DNA of 64,000 nt from DATBSK01 sp964501785 (GCA_964501785.1 CAZCUD010000004.1:256642-320641), one strand, 5' to 3'. Positions 50,694 through 59,683 are shown, numbered from the stretch's first letter. The notes: a model not told the origin generated them from the letters alone. Numbers and translations are program-made.

Positions 50694-51149
50694 TCAATCG
50701 AGATGCGCGTCCCCGATCGGGGCTCGGATCCGTCGTCCGGTGACGAACTCGAGCGGAATCCGCACGAAGTGATCGCCTGCATCGGGAGACCACGGGCGTA
50801 GCTCCAAGGCTCTCGCGCGCTCGAGGGTCGCCTCGTCGAGGATCTCGCTCGCTCGTCCGACGACCATCACGCTCCAGCCGGTCGTCGCGTGGCTGTCCGC
50901 TGCGTCCACCTCGAAGGCGACGACGGCCTCGTGCACGGCGGCTGTCAGCTTCGAGCCCGGTGACGTCCGGAAGACGATCGCACCATCGAACATGGTGAAG
51001 TTGACGGGGAGGATCGCGGGAAGCGCCCCGATCGTGACCGTCACACGTCCCAGCGATGCACGTTCGAGGAGCTGGAGGGATGCTTCACGCGAGAGCTCCT
51101 CGAGCGTGCGGGACACGCCCACACCGTCACAACCATCGGCCGGCTCCAC
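50694..51149 (-). CDS. Pyridoxamine 5'-phosphate oxidase-like (split-barrel flavin) protein
   Basis: 151 residues. Split-barrel fold: LLERASLGRVTVTIGALPAI, LPVNFTMFDGAIVFRTSPGS, VAFEVDAADSHATTGWSVMV. Typical of the small actinobacterial PNPOx-like proteins that bind FMN or F420. Substrate unknown. Not obviously connected to the electron-transfer operon it faces. Confidence 0.8.
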   Translation of the reverse strand: MEPADGCDGVGVSRTLEELSREASLQLLERASLGRVTVTIGALPAILPVNFTMFDGAIVFRTSPGSKLTAAVHEAVVAFEVDAADSHATTGWSVMVVGRASEILDEATLERARALELRPWSPDAGDHFVRIPLEFVTGRRIRAPIGDAHLD

Positions 51150-51287
51150 CAGGGCCGAAGGTCACCCTTCAGCACCCCCCTCCGACCCTGGGCGCCGATC
51201 GTGCTGATCCCGGGTGAGAGGGATCCGGGAAGGTCGAGGTGATGTCAGCATCGACGGCCGCACGGCGAGCAGGCGCCGAAGGCGATC

Positions 51288-52008
51288 GTGACCGGCGGAG
51301 CCGGAGGGCTCGGCATCGCGCTCTCCGCAGCGCTCGGAGCCGCGGGGTACCAGGTCGTCCCCGTCGATCTTCGCGACACCGACCGCACGCTCGACGTCAC
51401 CGATCCCGACGCGTGCCGCGCGCTGGCCGACGAGGTACGGCCGAGCCTGGGGTCAACAACGCCGGGGCACGGGTCGCGGCGACGTGCTCGACCAGACCGA
51501 CGCCGAGATCGAGCGCATCGTCGCGGTGAACCTCCTGGGCGTCGTCCACGGCTCACGGGCGGCGGCGAGGACGATGCTCGCCGACGGCGGAGGGACGATC
51601 TTGAACGTCGCCTCCCTCGCGGGGTGGGCGCCGACGCCGCACATCGCCGTCTACTCGGCGACGAAGCACGGGGTCAGAGCGTCCAGCGTCGCGCTCGCCG
51701 CAGAGCTCAGGGCGACGAGCGTTCGGATGCAGTGCCTCCTCCCCGACGGCATCCGGACTCCGATGGTCGACCCGCACGACCCTCGACAGCTGATGTCCTT
51801 CACCGGGCGCCGTCTCCTCGCGTCCGACGAGGTTGCCGCGACCGCGCTCCGAATGCACCGGTCGAACCGTCTCGTCGCCTCGGTGCCGCATCGACGCGCC
51901 CTGATGACGCGCGCGCTCGGTATGGCGCCCCGCATCGGTCGCGTGCTCCAACGACCGGTCGAGCAGCGAGCGCGACGGCATCAGACAAGGGAGGCGCAGC
52001 GCGCGTGA
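51288..52008 (+). pseudogene. Short-chain dehydrogenase/reductase with two frameshifts
   Basis: Pieces of one SDR lie in three frames. 51288 onward gives the nucleotide motif TGGAGGLGIALSAALGAAGY; then VNNAGA appears in a second frame at about 51450; from about 51478 a third frame gives VLDQTDAEIERIVAVNLLG and the active-site YSATKHG segment down to the stop at 52008. Two single-base changes within ~60 bases break it. Either a decaying gene or sequence errors. Confidence 0.7.
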
Positions 52009-52036
52009 GTCGCACCGAGTTGCCAGATGTCGCGCT

Positions 52037-52422
52037 TCAGGACGGCGGTGGGAGCGTCGGGCCGAACACCGTGGTAGATGCCGTCGAGAACCGCGTTCGC
52101 GTGTAGTCGACCACGCTGCTGATCTGCTCAGGGGTCAGCTGATCGGCGAAGCCGGGCATCCCGGCCTTCCCGTTGGTGACCAGCGCGATCTGTTCCGCGC
52201 GGTCGGGATAGCGGGCTTCGATGTCGTGGAGGCTCGGACCGACAAAGCCTTCACCGCGGTCGCCGTGACACGTCGCGCAGACAGCCGTGTAGATGGCGGC
52301 ACCCGTGCGCGGCGGTTTCCCTGATCGTCCGAGCTTCCGCACGCCGCGGTGAAGGTGACGATCAGGCCCGCGAGGACGAGGGGCGAACCGGCACAAGGAC
52401 CGATCGCCAGGACGCCGCGAAC
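52037..52422 (-). pseudogene. Lipoprotein cytochrome c, broken by one base in a G-run
   Basis: One frame (GTG near 52422) gives a lipoprotein signal, LAGLIVTFTAACGSSDDQG. The next frame continues GKPPRTGAAIYTAVCATCHG, then AGMPGFADQLTPEQISSVVD to the stop at 52037. CATCH is the heme site and the Met ligand is in AGMPGF. Restoring one G in the GGG run at about 52324 joins them into a class-I cytochrome c. The loss may be real or an error in the sequence. Confidence 0.7.
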
Positions 52423-52447
52423 CGACTTCGATCCGGGCGCTCGCGGG

Positions 52448-52942
52448 TCACCGCGAGGCACTGTCGCGCAGCTGCCGGCGGATGAAGCGCAGGATCTTCT
52501 GGTGCTTCTTGGTGTCGTTCGCCATGAGCTCGATCAGGAGGGGCCAGAGCGAATGGCCGTGCATCAGGCGCAGCTCCTTCCGGCGTGCCAATCGGCGGAG
52601 CTCCTTGGCGTCGGCCCGCTCCGCATCGAGGAGACGTTGGGTGCTCTCGAGCAGGGCTTCGCGATCCGAGACGGACGTGACGGTCGGGACCTGGCGACCC
52701 GCGACGGGCTCCACCGAAGCCCGCAGCGCGTTGCAGAGCTCGTCGAAGAAGCGATGATGCCGGGCTTCCTCCTCGGCGATCAACTCGAACAGATAGGTGA
52801 CATAGGCGGCGTCCGAGGCTTCGGCGACGTTCCGATACTCCTCGAGGAGCCCCCGTTCCCCCTCGATGTGGCGGGTGAGGTGGTCGAGGAGGTCAGCCTC
52901 CCACACGCTGAGCCCCGCGGGCTTGGTCGCCGTCGTCGTCAT
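52448..52942 (-). CDS. Ferritin-like/rubrerythrin-like protein
   Basis: 164 residues from ATG 52942, GAGGAGG upstream. Two long helical pairs; the segment ELIAEEEARHHRFFDELCNA contains an EXXH-type motif, and HIEGERGLLEEYRNVAE gives the first glutamate. The C-terminal half is basic and helical. Last gene of a four-gene operon with a larger diiron protein, an SCP2-like protein and a ferredoxin. Possible role: peroxide or iron handling for the oxygenase. Confidence 0.6.
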   Translation of the reverse strand: MTTTATKPAGLSVWEADLLDHLTRHIEGERGLLEEYRNVAEASDAAYVTYLFELIAEEEARHHRFFDELCNALRASVEPVAGRQVPTVTSVSDREALLESTQRLLDAERADAKELRRLARRKELRLMHGHSLWPLLIELMANDTKKHQKILRFIRRQLRDSASR

Positions 52943-52974
52943 GGGAACCTCCTCGCTGTCGTGGAGCTGGCCGT

Positions 52975-53394
52975 TCATCGGACACGCTCGCCCGGCATCG
53001 CCGCCCGGCGTCGAGCCTGCGACACCTTGGGGCACATCGCCGCGTGCTCCCCCTCGCCGAGGTTGCACTGTCGACAGACCCACTCGTCCTCGCCCGGCGC
53101 CTGCCAGAGCATCGACCCGCAGCGGTCGCAGCGCCACGCGCCTTGTGTGCACCGCCAGCCCGCGTAGCGCTTCGACGAGAGCGGGCATCCGCGTCCCTCG
53201 CAGACGGCCCACGCCGGGTCGATCTCGAACGCGTCGACCGGACAGGTGGGCAGGCACTCACCGCAGTCGTTGCAGAGCAGCGGATCGATCACGTACACGA
53301 CCGGGAACGAGTTGGACTGGGTGATCGCGCCTTGGGGGCAGCTGAACTCGCAGGCCCCGCATCCGAAGCACCTCTCGGTGATCCGCAGCGCCAT
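52975..53394 (-). CDS. Ferredoxin with extra C-terminal zinc-ribbon
   Basis: 139 residues. N-terminal two-cluster ferredoxin: RCFGCGACEFSCPQGA and LCNDCGECLPTCPVDAF. Then a cysteine-rich tail: CEGRGCPLSS, RCDRCGSML and VCRQCNLG. It may carry electrons to the diiron protein two genes upstream. The tail is unusual for a plain ferredoxin and may sense or dock. Confidence 0.8.
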   Translation of the reverse strand: MALRITERCFGCGACEFSCPQGAITQSNSFPVVYVIDPLLCNDCGECLPTCPVDAFEIDPAWAVCEGRGCPLSSKRYAGWRCTQGAWRCDRCGSMLWQAPGEDEWVCRQCNLGEGEHAAMCPKVSQARRRAAMPGERVR

Positions 53395-53409
53395 CGTGCT
53401 CGCCTCCCG

Positions 53410-53844
53410 TCAGGCGCCGACCGGATGGGCTGCGGTCCCGTCAAAGAGGGCCTGAAGCGTCTCCGCGTAGCGGAAGAACTTGTCGCGTCCCATTGGGTCT
53501 TCTGCCCGCACGGTGAGCGGAACCCCGGCCATGGTCAGGCGGTTGAGGGTGTGGCCGCCGTCCGCGCCGCCGTTGCGGTCGATGCTGTCGACCATCTCCG
53601 TCCAGACGTCGAGCGGCCCGGTCAACGTCACGTCTGGGGAGAACGCACCGACGTCATCGAGCTCGCCGGCGTACACCGCCTGGTAGCCGTCGAGCACGAT
53701 CCCGAACCGGCGGACACCGTCGGGTTGCGTGACCTCGATGACGAGGCGGAGGTCGGCGAACCCCAGTCGCTCGAACTCCTGAGGATCGTCGTCGGCGACC
53801 TGCGTCAGCCGCACGAACCACTCGTCGCTCGGGAAGCTGCTCAT
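53410..53844 (-). CDS. SCP2-like (sterol-carrier/ligand-binding) protein
   Basis: 144 residues, coupled by ATGA to the upstream diiron gene. Alternating strands (RLVIEVTQPDGVRRFGIVLD, VYAGELDDVGAFSPDVTLTG, LTVRAEDPMGRDKFFRYAET) resemble SCP2-type lipid-binding domains. It could bind the hydrophobic substrate of the adjacent oxygenase. Assignment by pattern only. Confidence 0.45.
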   Translation of the reverse strand: MSSFPSDEWFVRLTQVADDDPQEFERLGFADLRLVIEVTQPDGVRRFGIVLDGYQAVYAGELDDVGAFSPDVTLTGPLDVWTEMVDSIDRNGGADGGHTLNRLTMAGVPLTVRAEDPMGRDKFFRYAETLQALFDGTAAHPVGA

Positions 53845-54953
53845 GCCGCGACCTCCTCCACCCGTGCCGCAACGTCGCCCTGGAGGCCCGTCACCTCGAC
53901 GAGCATCTCGGGGGGCAACGTGATGCGGTCCCAGCGCGGGAGCCCCGCGTGCTCACAGCGCTCGAGGTGCTCCTGGATGACGTTCCCCCGAACGACGTTG
54001 GCCGCCGCCATGGCCAACTCCTCGGCCGCAGCCACCCCGCCGGCGGCGAGGATCGTCGTCGGCTCGACGACCTCGGGGGTCGTGAAGAGCATGGCTATGA
54101 TGTCCTCGCCCTTGTCGAGGTACGCGTGGAAGTCCTCCGCCATCGAGGGGTCGCGTTCCAGCCGGTACCGGAGGTGCATGGTGCCGTACGCGACGTGGCG
54201 GGCCTCGTCCTGCATGCAGAACCGGAAGATCCGCTTCTCGACCGGCGAGGGGGCGAGGAACTCGCCGGCCCGGAACAACGACAGCACGATGCCTTCTCCG
54301 AGCAGGTGCATGAGCGCCGAGCCCTCGTCGTAGCTCTGAGCATCGAGTATCAACTTGAGGAACTCCTCGACGACGGCCTTAGACTTGCCGAGCCCTCCGC
54401 CATTGGCGAGCGCTCGCTTCCTGAAGACCTCCGTGTGGCGGGCCTCGTCAATGACCTGCGTGCAGAGGAACATCTTCGCTTCGACGAAGTCGTGGTTGAT
54501 GCGCCAGAGCCACTTCGCCGGGAAGTCGGCGGCCACCATCTCGACCTCGGAGAGCACGGTGCACAACTGGCACATCGCCCGCTCGAGATCGGGGTCGAGC
54601 GGTTCCAGCTCGGCCCAGGGGATGTCTCGGGTCGCGCTCCACTGTCGGCTCACCGCTTCCTCGTAGAGCGAGACGACGTTGTCCGACCAGACCTCGGCCT
54701 TGTCGTTGATCGTGTAGCCCATGTCGGGGACGTCAGCGTCGATGTCCGACCCTCGTGGCGCCATCGTCCGCCGAGATGGGTGATCCGGAACGTCGCCGTA
54801 CGAGCCGATCGAGATGTCACGCATCGTCAGTCCGACACGACTTGGCGTCGCGTGCACACCCCACTCGGATCGGCCATCGCGCAACCACGCGAGATCGAGC
54901 TCGCCGCGCTGGGCCCTCCGGTAGTAGTCGAGATCCGCGCTCAGCACCGTCAT
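53841..54953 (-). CDS. Diiron ferritin-like oxygenase-type protein
   Basis: 370 residues. Two EXXH motifs, E170-A-R-H173 (VIDEARHTEVF) and E250-A-R-H253 (MQDEARHVAYG), plus E138 and E220 in between give a full diiron set of the ribonucleotide-reductase-R2/AurF-like class. It is first in a four-gene operon with ferredoxin and SCP2-like partners, as expected for an oxygenase acting on a bound lipid-like or aromatic substrate. It is not BoxB or PaaA. Substrate unknown. Confidence 0.65.
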   Translation of the reverse strand: MTVLSADLDYYRRAQRGELDLAWLRDGRSEWGVHATPSRVGLTMRDISIGSYGDVPDHPSRRTMAPRGSDIDADVPDMGYTINDKAEVWSDNVVSLYEEAVSRQWSATRDIPWAELEPLDPDLERAMCQLCTVLSEVEMVAADFPAKWLWRINHDFVEAKMFLCTQVIDEARHTEVFRKRALANGGGLGKSKAVVEEFLKLILDAQSYDEGSALMHLLGEGIVLSLFRAGEFLAPSPVEKRIFRFCMQDEARHVAYGTMHLRYRLERDPSMAEDFHAYLDKGEDIIAMLFTTPEVVEPTTILAAGGVAAAEELAMAAANVVRGNVIQEHLERCEHAGLPRWDRITLPPEMLVEVTGLQGDVAARVEEVAA

Positions 54954-55142
54954 GGGGCACCTCCGAGTCCGACTCGCGCGAGCCTGGGCGCAAGTCGCGT
55001 CCCTTCAAAGGGCCAGTGGTCCCGAATCGGACATCGCGTGACCAGGGTCACACGGCGAGCCGGGTGGGTTCGACATCGGGCGCGCGACGGTGTCGCGTGC
55101 ACCGACCACAAGCAGCGCGAGGCCGACGACCGCCAAGGCGCT

Positions 55143-55484
55143 CTAATAGGTCGAGTGCAACCCCACGCCGGCACAGGCGAGCAGCACGAGCGCGGCCCAC
55201 CGCTCGCGCTCACCTGCTCGCCACGCCGCGACCAGCGCGGTCGTGACGGCACCGAGTGCGATCGCGTACGCCGGGCCGGGAAGGACGCCACTGAGACCGA
55301 AGTTCCAGACCATGAGGATTCTCGGCGTCGCTCCGTTCGCCGTGAACGCGCCGATCCCGATCACGGTCACGATGACCCCCAGCACCACGCTCAGACGGTC
55401 GGGTCGCCGGCGAACGGCCAGCGGCAGGCGCATCGCGCCCGCCAGCGCCGACACCTCGGCGATCGCGAGCAAGGAAGCGCCCAC
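55143..55484 (-). CDS. Hypothetical membrane protein, probably frameshifted at its start
   Basis: 113 residues from GTG 55484, three or four hydrophobic helices (SVVLGVIVTVIGIGAFTANG, PGPAYAIALGAVTTALVAAW, WAALVLLACAGVGL). The same frame continues upstream with membrane-like residues (LPVAAYVLASIASSVALLR) but has no start codon, while the neighbouring frame supplies VTTLIAAVAR at about 55585. A one-base shift near 55570 is therefore likely. No family recognised. Confidence 0.4.
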   Translation of the reverse strand: MGASLLAIAEVSALAGAMRLPLAVRRRPDRLSVVLGVIVTVIGIGAFTANGATPRILMVWNFGLSGVLPGPAYAIALGAVTTALVAAWRAGERERWAALVLLACAGVGLHSTY

Positions 55485-55688
55485 GCCGCCGCGGAGGAGC
55501 GCGACGCTGCTGGCGATCGACGCCAGGACGTACGCCGCGACCGGGAGGCTGGCTCGGGCTTCGCGCGACAGCAGCGATGAGGGTTGTGACGTGGATCACG
55601 TGCTCGTCGGGACGAAAGGCCCTGGTCGGCTTCTCGATCGGCATCGACACTCGGTTTCGGTACCTCATCGCCGGATCGGGAGGTGCAC

Positions 55689-56807
55689 GTGCCGCAGTCT
55701 CAGGCTCCGCTCTACCAGGCGCACACCGCCACACCCTGGGAGCGCGGGGCGACGCGGTTCTGGATCATCCTGATCTCGGTCATCGCCGTGCTCGCCGTCG
55801 CGATGTCGCTGATCGCGATCGCGGTCGCGGACTCGAAGGGCGAGGGGTCGGGCGTCGCGGCGCCGGCTTCCGGAGAGCCTGCAGCGGCGGCGTTCGGAGG
55901 CGAGGAGCTCGACGTCTCCGGCGAGCCCGACGAGTCGTTCGTCGCACGCGATCCTCGTGCGCCGGCGTCGCCTGCGGGAACCGTGCATCAGATCACGATG
56001 CGCGCGACGGAGACCGACCTGGAGATCGCGCCGGGCACGACCCAGAAGATGTGGACCTTCGACGATCAGGTCCCTGGCCCCGTGCTGCGCGGGAAGGTGG
56101 GAGACACGTTCGAGATCACGCTGGTCAACGACGGCTCGATCGGTCACTCGATCGACTTCCATGCGAGCAAGGTCGCGTGGAACATCGAGATGCGCACGAT
56201 CGGTCCGCAGGAGACCCTCGTCTACCGGTTCACCGCGAAGCAGGCCGGGATCTTCATGTACCACTGCGGAACCCCGCCGGTGCTGCACCACATCGGGAAC
56301 GGCATGTACGGCGCGATCATCGTCGACCCGCCCGACCTGGCACCGGTCGATCACGAGTTCGTGATGGTGCAATCGGAGCTGTACAGCGCACCCAAGGGCG
56401 AGGTCGCGTCGCTCGAGAAGATGCTCGCCGACGCCTGGGACGCGGTCGTGTTCAACGGCTACCCGAACCAGTATCAGCACCGACCGATCCGCGTGGAGCC
56501 GAACCAACGCATCCGGGTCTGGGTGATGGACGACGGGCCGTCGGAGAACTCCTCGTTCCACGTCATTGGTACGATCTACGACACCACCTATAAAGAAGGT
56601 GCTTACAGGCTCCGACCCGACGCCGGGCAAGGTGGGAGTCAGGCGCTCGACCTCCAACCGGCGCAGGGCGGCTTCGTCGAGTTCACGTTCGACGTGCCAG
56701 GCCTGTACCCGTTCGTCACGCACAAGTTCTCGAGCGCGTCGATCGGCGCGGTCGGCGTCTTCCAAGCCGGCGAAGTCGAGATGCCAGAAGGCGGTGCGGA
56801 CCACTGA
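55689..56807 (+). CDS. nirK: Copper nitrite reductase (NirK)-type multicopper protein, membrane-anchored
   Basis: 372 residues from GTG 55689, GGGAGG five bases upstream. An N-terminal helix (FWIILISVIAVLAVAMSLIA) anchors the protein outside. Two cupredoxin domains follow. The copper ligands of NirK are in place: H153-S-I-D156-F-H158, H192-C193, H200/H201, M206 (type 1 and type 2 in domain 1), H292 and H346 in the second domain; D156 and H292 are the proton-relay pair. It should reduce nitrite to NO. With NsrR-like and RIC genes 11-13 kb away, NO production in this organism is plausible. Other two-domain multicopper oxidases are less likely. Confidence 0.82.
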   Translation: MPQSQAPLYQAHTATPWERGATRFWIILISVIAVLAVAMSLIAIAVADSKGEGSGVAAPASGEPAAAAFGGEELDVSGEPDESFVARDPRAPASPAGTVHQITMRATETDLEIAPGTTQKMWTFDDQVPGPVLRGKVGDTFEITLVNDGSIGHSIDFHASKVAWNIEMRTIGPQETLVYRFTAKQAGIFMYHCGTPPVLHHIGNGMYGAIIVDPPDLAPVDHEFVMVQSELYSAPKGEVASLEKMLADAWDAVVFNGYPNQYQHRPIRVEPNQRIRVWVMDDGPSENSSFHVIGTIYDTTYKEGAYRLRPDAGQGGSQALDLQPAQGGFVEFTFDVPGLYPFVTHKFSSASIGAVGVFQAGEVEMPEGGADH

Positions 56808-56876
56808 CCGAGGCGCGCGGAGGTTGTTCGCGCTTGTTCCATCGGAAGCGGTGGCCGGCCTCGATGTGCCGAGACG

Positions 56877-57197
56877 TCAAGCTCGGCCTCTCGGCACGCG
56901 TCGTGGATTCGTGCGGCCGCCATTGCAGCAGCAGTCGAGGCCGCGCAGGTCGGTGCCCCGATCGACCACCTCGAGGTGTTCGGGGAGCGACTTCGGAGCC
57001 CGCCCGAGGTAGGCGGCCGAGATCTGCTCGAATACGAGCTCACGTGGCGCGTGGATTTCGAGCACGATCGGGCCGAGCGCGAGGAACGTGCGCCCCCATC
57101 CGGTGTCGAGCGTGAGCTTCCCGACGCGCACGAGCCGCACCAGCGTCGCGACGCCCAGCACGACGTCGACGGCCAGGGCGAGCGCGAGCCAGAGCAC
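56877..57197 (-). pseudogene. N-terminal fragment of an SRPBCC (START-like) protein
   Basis: Starts MLWLALALAVDVVLGVATLV, then a beginning of the polyketide-cyclase/SRPBCC fold (IVLEIHAPRELVFEQISAAY, PEHLEVVDRGTDL) and ends in unrelated residues at 56877. About half the domain is missing, so the gene is truncated. It lies beside repeat copy B and suggests that the edge of the block cut an older gene. Confidence 0.5.
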
Positions 57198-57282
57198 GAA
57201 ACCATCGTGTCGCCGCTTTCACGGGAGCAATCGCGCGCGACTGACCGAGATCAGTGTCCGGAACGGGCAGTCGTCGAGATCT

Positions 57283-57418
57283 CGGTCCTCAATCAGTCCT
57301 CAGCTCATCGAGAACTAGTGAGCAACGCTGCGCGCTGGCAAGCAGTGAGCTCGCAGGTCATCGGCGGTATCGTCGCGTTTCAGCAGGCCAACGAAGTGCA
57401 ATGAACGAGATCCGGCGT
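57283..57418. repeat. 136-bp imperfect direct repeat, copy B
   Basis: Begins CGGTCCTCAATCAGTCCTCA and ends GAACGAGATCCGGCGT. Direct orientation relative to copy A at 42702-42837, equal length, about 20 mismatches by eye. Followed by DNA with no recognised gene. Confidence 0.8.
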
Positions 57419-57847
57419 TCTGTTTTCGTCGAGAGGCCGCGTCGCAGCGGGGAACCGGACCTGAAGAGAACGCAGCCGGTGGCGTCTACCAACTGCCAAT
57501 CCCATCGGGATCCCATCAACCTGCACGAACTGCCTGACACGCCCTTGCACCAGCCGGACGGAATGTGTTCTACGGCAAGGCGCAGTGTGCTTTGATGAGT
57601 CTGCCTGGACGCCCTCGCTCGTAGAAGTCGAGCAGGACGGCCTGGACGGGTGGCACGAGGGAAGTCTACGGACGGAATGCAGCCGCCCGGCAAAGGCTCC
57701 TGAGCCAGGCCGAACCCGACCGCGAACGTCCTGGCCAGCGGCCAGGATCGACGCCCGGGATCTGATGGCGTCGCGGCAACCGATCCCTCGTCGTTGACGT
57801 AGCGTGCCCCCGCTCACGTCACGTTGAGTCGTTCCCGGCGCGAGGAG
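57419..57847. other. Gap without a recognised gene after repeat B
   Basis: About 430 bases between the repeat and LtrA. No open frame resembles a known protein, and only small hairpins (CTGGCCAGCGGCCAG near 57740) are visible. It probably is junction DNA of the inserted block plus the ltrA promoter. Confidence 0.45.
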
Positions 57848-59047
57848 GTGTCGCCGTTGTCCCCAAGGCGGAGGTTCGCGTCCACGAGGCAGCGGCACGT
57901 CCATGCTCCGGACGCGCAAGGTGTCACCTTCGTCGAGCTGTTCTTCGATCTCGTCTTCGTGTTCGCGGTGACGCAGGTGACCGTGCTCACCGTCGAGGAC
58001 CTGACCGTGTCAGGCGTCGCTCGCACCCTCCTGCTGTTCTGGCTCATCTGGTGGGCCTGGACGCAGTTCACCTGGACGCTGAACCCGGCCGACACCAGCG
58101 CGTCAAGTGTGCGTGCGGTGACGCTGGCCGCGACCGCGACCGCGTTCGTGATGGCGGCCTCGGTGACCCGAGCGTTCGGTGACGAGGCGTTGTGGTTCGT
58201 CGTGCCGTACCTGGTCGTACGGGCCATCGGCCTCGCGCTCCAGGTGCGCGTTGACCTCGAGCGGCCCGACGTCCGCCATAGCGCGATCTTCTGGTGGGTC
58301 GGTCTCTCCAGCGTGGGGCTCGCGTTGGTGCTCGCAGGCGGACTTGTGAGCACACCGGCGCGCTACTGGCTGTGGGTCGCGGCGATCGTCGCCGACCTGA
58401 TCGCGGCGTCCGCCGGCGGCAAGCGCCACGAGTGGGACATCAATCCCGCGCACTTCGCCGAGCGCCACGGGCTGTTCGTCATCATCGCCCTCGGGGAGTC
58501 CCTCATCGTGGCCGCGACTGCCGTGAGTGGAGAGGCGCGAACCGGAGCGCTGATCGCGGTGGCTGCTACGGGTCTGCTGGTCGCATGTCTCCTGTGGTGG
58601 ACGTACTTCGCGTGGCTCATCGAACGAGTCGAGGACGGCCTCGCCGACACCCCACCCGAACGGGTGGGATCCATGGCCCGCGACGCGTTCAGCCTGAGTC
58701 ACTTCCCGCTGGTGCTCGGGATCATCGGGTTCGCCGTGGCGCTCGAAGAGATGGCGCACCATCCGGCCGCGGTTCCACCGGGCAAGGTGACGGCGGCGCT
58801 CGGAGTCGGTACGGCGCTGTTCGTCGCCTCGTCCGCGTTCGCCGTCTGGCGCGCCAGCAGAGTGCTCCTCGTCGCGCGCTTGGTCGTCCTGGCCGCGACG
58901 ATGGGTGTCCTCGTGCTCGCGTCCGGCGCCGAAGCGGCGTGGCAGCTGGGCGTGGTCGCGGCAGGGCTGCTCGTCATCTCGGTCGTCGAGGGGAGCGGGC
59001 CCGCTGCGAGGACCTCTGACGTCGCCGCCGTCGAACGCGACCCCTGA
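57848..59047 (+). CDS. ltrA: Low-temperature-requirement A (LtrA) family membrane protein
   Basis: 399 residues from GTG 57848; TTG 57857 has a better spaced GAGGAGG and TTG 57824 is also open. LtrA hallmark: VTFVELFFDLVFVFAVTQVT, then about ten helices, RHGLFVIIALGESLIVAAT and LLWWTYFAW. The family is common in actinomycetes; function beyond the Listeria cold phenotype is unknown. Start choice is uncertain but does not affect the domain. Confidence 0.85.
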   Translation: MSPLSPRRRFASTRQRHVHAPDAQGVTFVELFFDLVFVFAVTQVTVLTVEDLTVSGVARTLLLFWLIWWAWTQFTWTLNPADTSASSVRAVTLAATATAFVMAASVTRAFGDEALWFVVPYLVVRAIGLALQVRVDLERPDVRHSAIFWWVGLSSVGLALVLAGGLVSTPARYWLWVAAIVADLIAASAGGKRHEWDINPAHFAERHGLFVIIALGESLIVAATAVSGEARTGALIAVAATGLLVACLLWWTYFAWLIERVEDGLADTPPERVGSMARDAFSLSHFPLVLGIIGFAVALEEMAHHPAAVPPGKVTAALGVGTALFVASSAFAVWRASRVLLVARLVVLAATMGVLVLASGAEAAWQLGVVAAGLLVISVVEGSGPAARTSDVAAVERDP

Positions 59048-59129
59048 CCGCGACCTGCCGAGCTCACGGACCGTGCTGCATCGATCCGCCATGGTCCTCG
59101 CCTTCGGCGGGCCAGGGACGCGGGCTTCG

Positions 59130-59618
59130 TCAGCTTCGCTGCTCGGCTGATCGGCGCGGCTCCTCGAGCTGCCGCTTGAGCTCCTGGACCTCCTCCTGTA
59201 CCTGGTCTCGGAGCCACCGCTCGAGGATCGGTCTCGCGAGCCACCCGACCAACGGTGAGAAGTCGAACTCCTCCCGATGACGCACGAAGGTCCCGCCCTC
59301 GCGCGCTTCGCACTCGAACCATCCGTGGAACCGGGCGAGGCGGTTGAGCGCCGACGGGACGGATTCGTAGTCGAGACGAGTCCAGCGGACCAGGCGGATG
59401 GTCTGGGTGTCCGCAGGCGTGGGGATGCCCCGCAGGGTGCCCGAGTAACGGATCTCGCCTTCGTCGCCGTGCATCTCGTGCCGATGGATCTTCCGGAACT
59501 TCGGGTCGACTCGGCGGTAGCGGTCGAGGTCGAGGGCGAACTCGAGGACGTCCTGGGCCGAGCACTCGATCACGGCCGTACCCTCGCCGGCGACGATCAC
59601 GTCGTCAGTCTTGCGCAT
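59130..59618 (-). CDS. SRPBCC family (coenzyme Q-binding COQ10/START-like) protein
   Basis: 162 residues from ATG 59618; the longer frame reaches into the divergent gene and is not used. START-like fold: VIECSAQDVLEFALDLDRYR, FRKIHRHEMHGDEGEIRYSG, FHGWFECEAREGGTFVRHRE. The C-terminal helix QVQEEVQELKRQLEEPRRSA is coiled-coil-like. Ligand unknown. Divergent from the F420-type oxidoreductase gene across 65 bases. Confidence 0.7.
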   Translation of the reverse strand: MRKTDDVIVAGEGTAVIECSAQDVLEFALDLDRYRRVDPKFRKIHRHEMHGDEGEIRYSGTLRGIPTPADTQTIRLVRWTRLDYESVPSALNRLARFHGWFECEAREGGTFVRHREEFDFSPLVGWLARPILERWLRDQVQEEVQELKRQLEEPRRSAEQRS

Positions 59619-59683
59619 GGGTCGCGCAGACCGCAGCAGACTCTCGACGAGACTGCAGCGGTCCGAAGCGGAGCGAGGAGCCG

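Noticed and set aside
57358..57919. Minus-strand open frames between repeat B and ltrA
   Set aside because: They cross the repeat and the ltrA start, have biased composition and no homology features.
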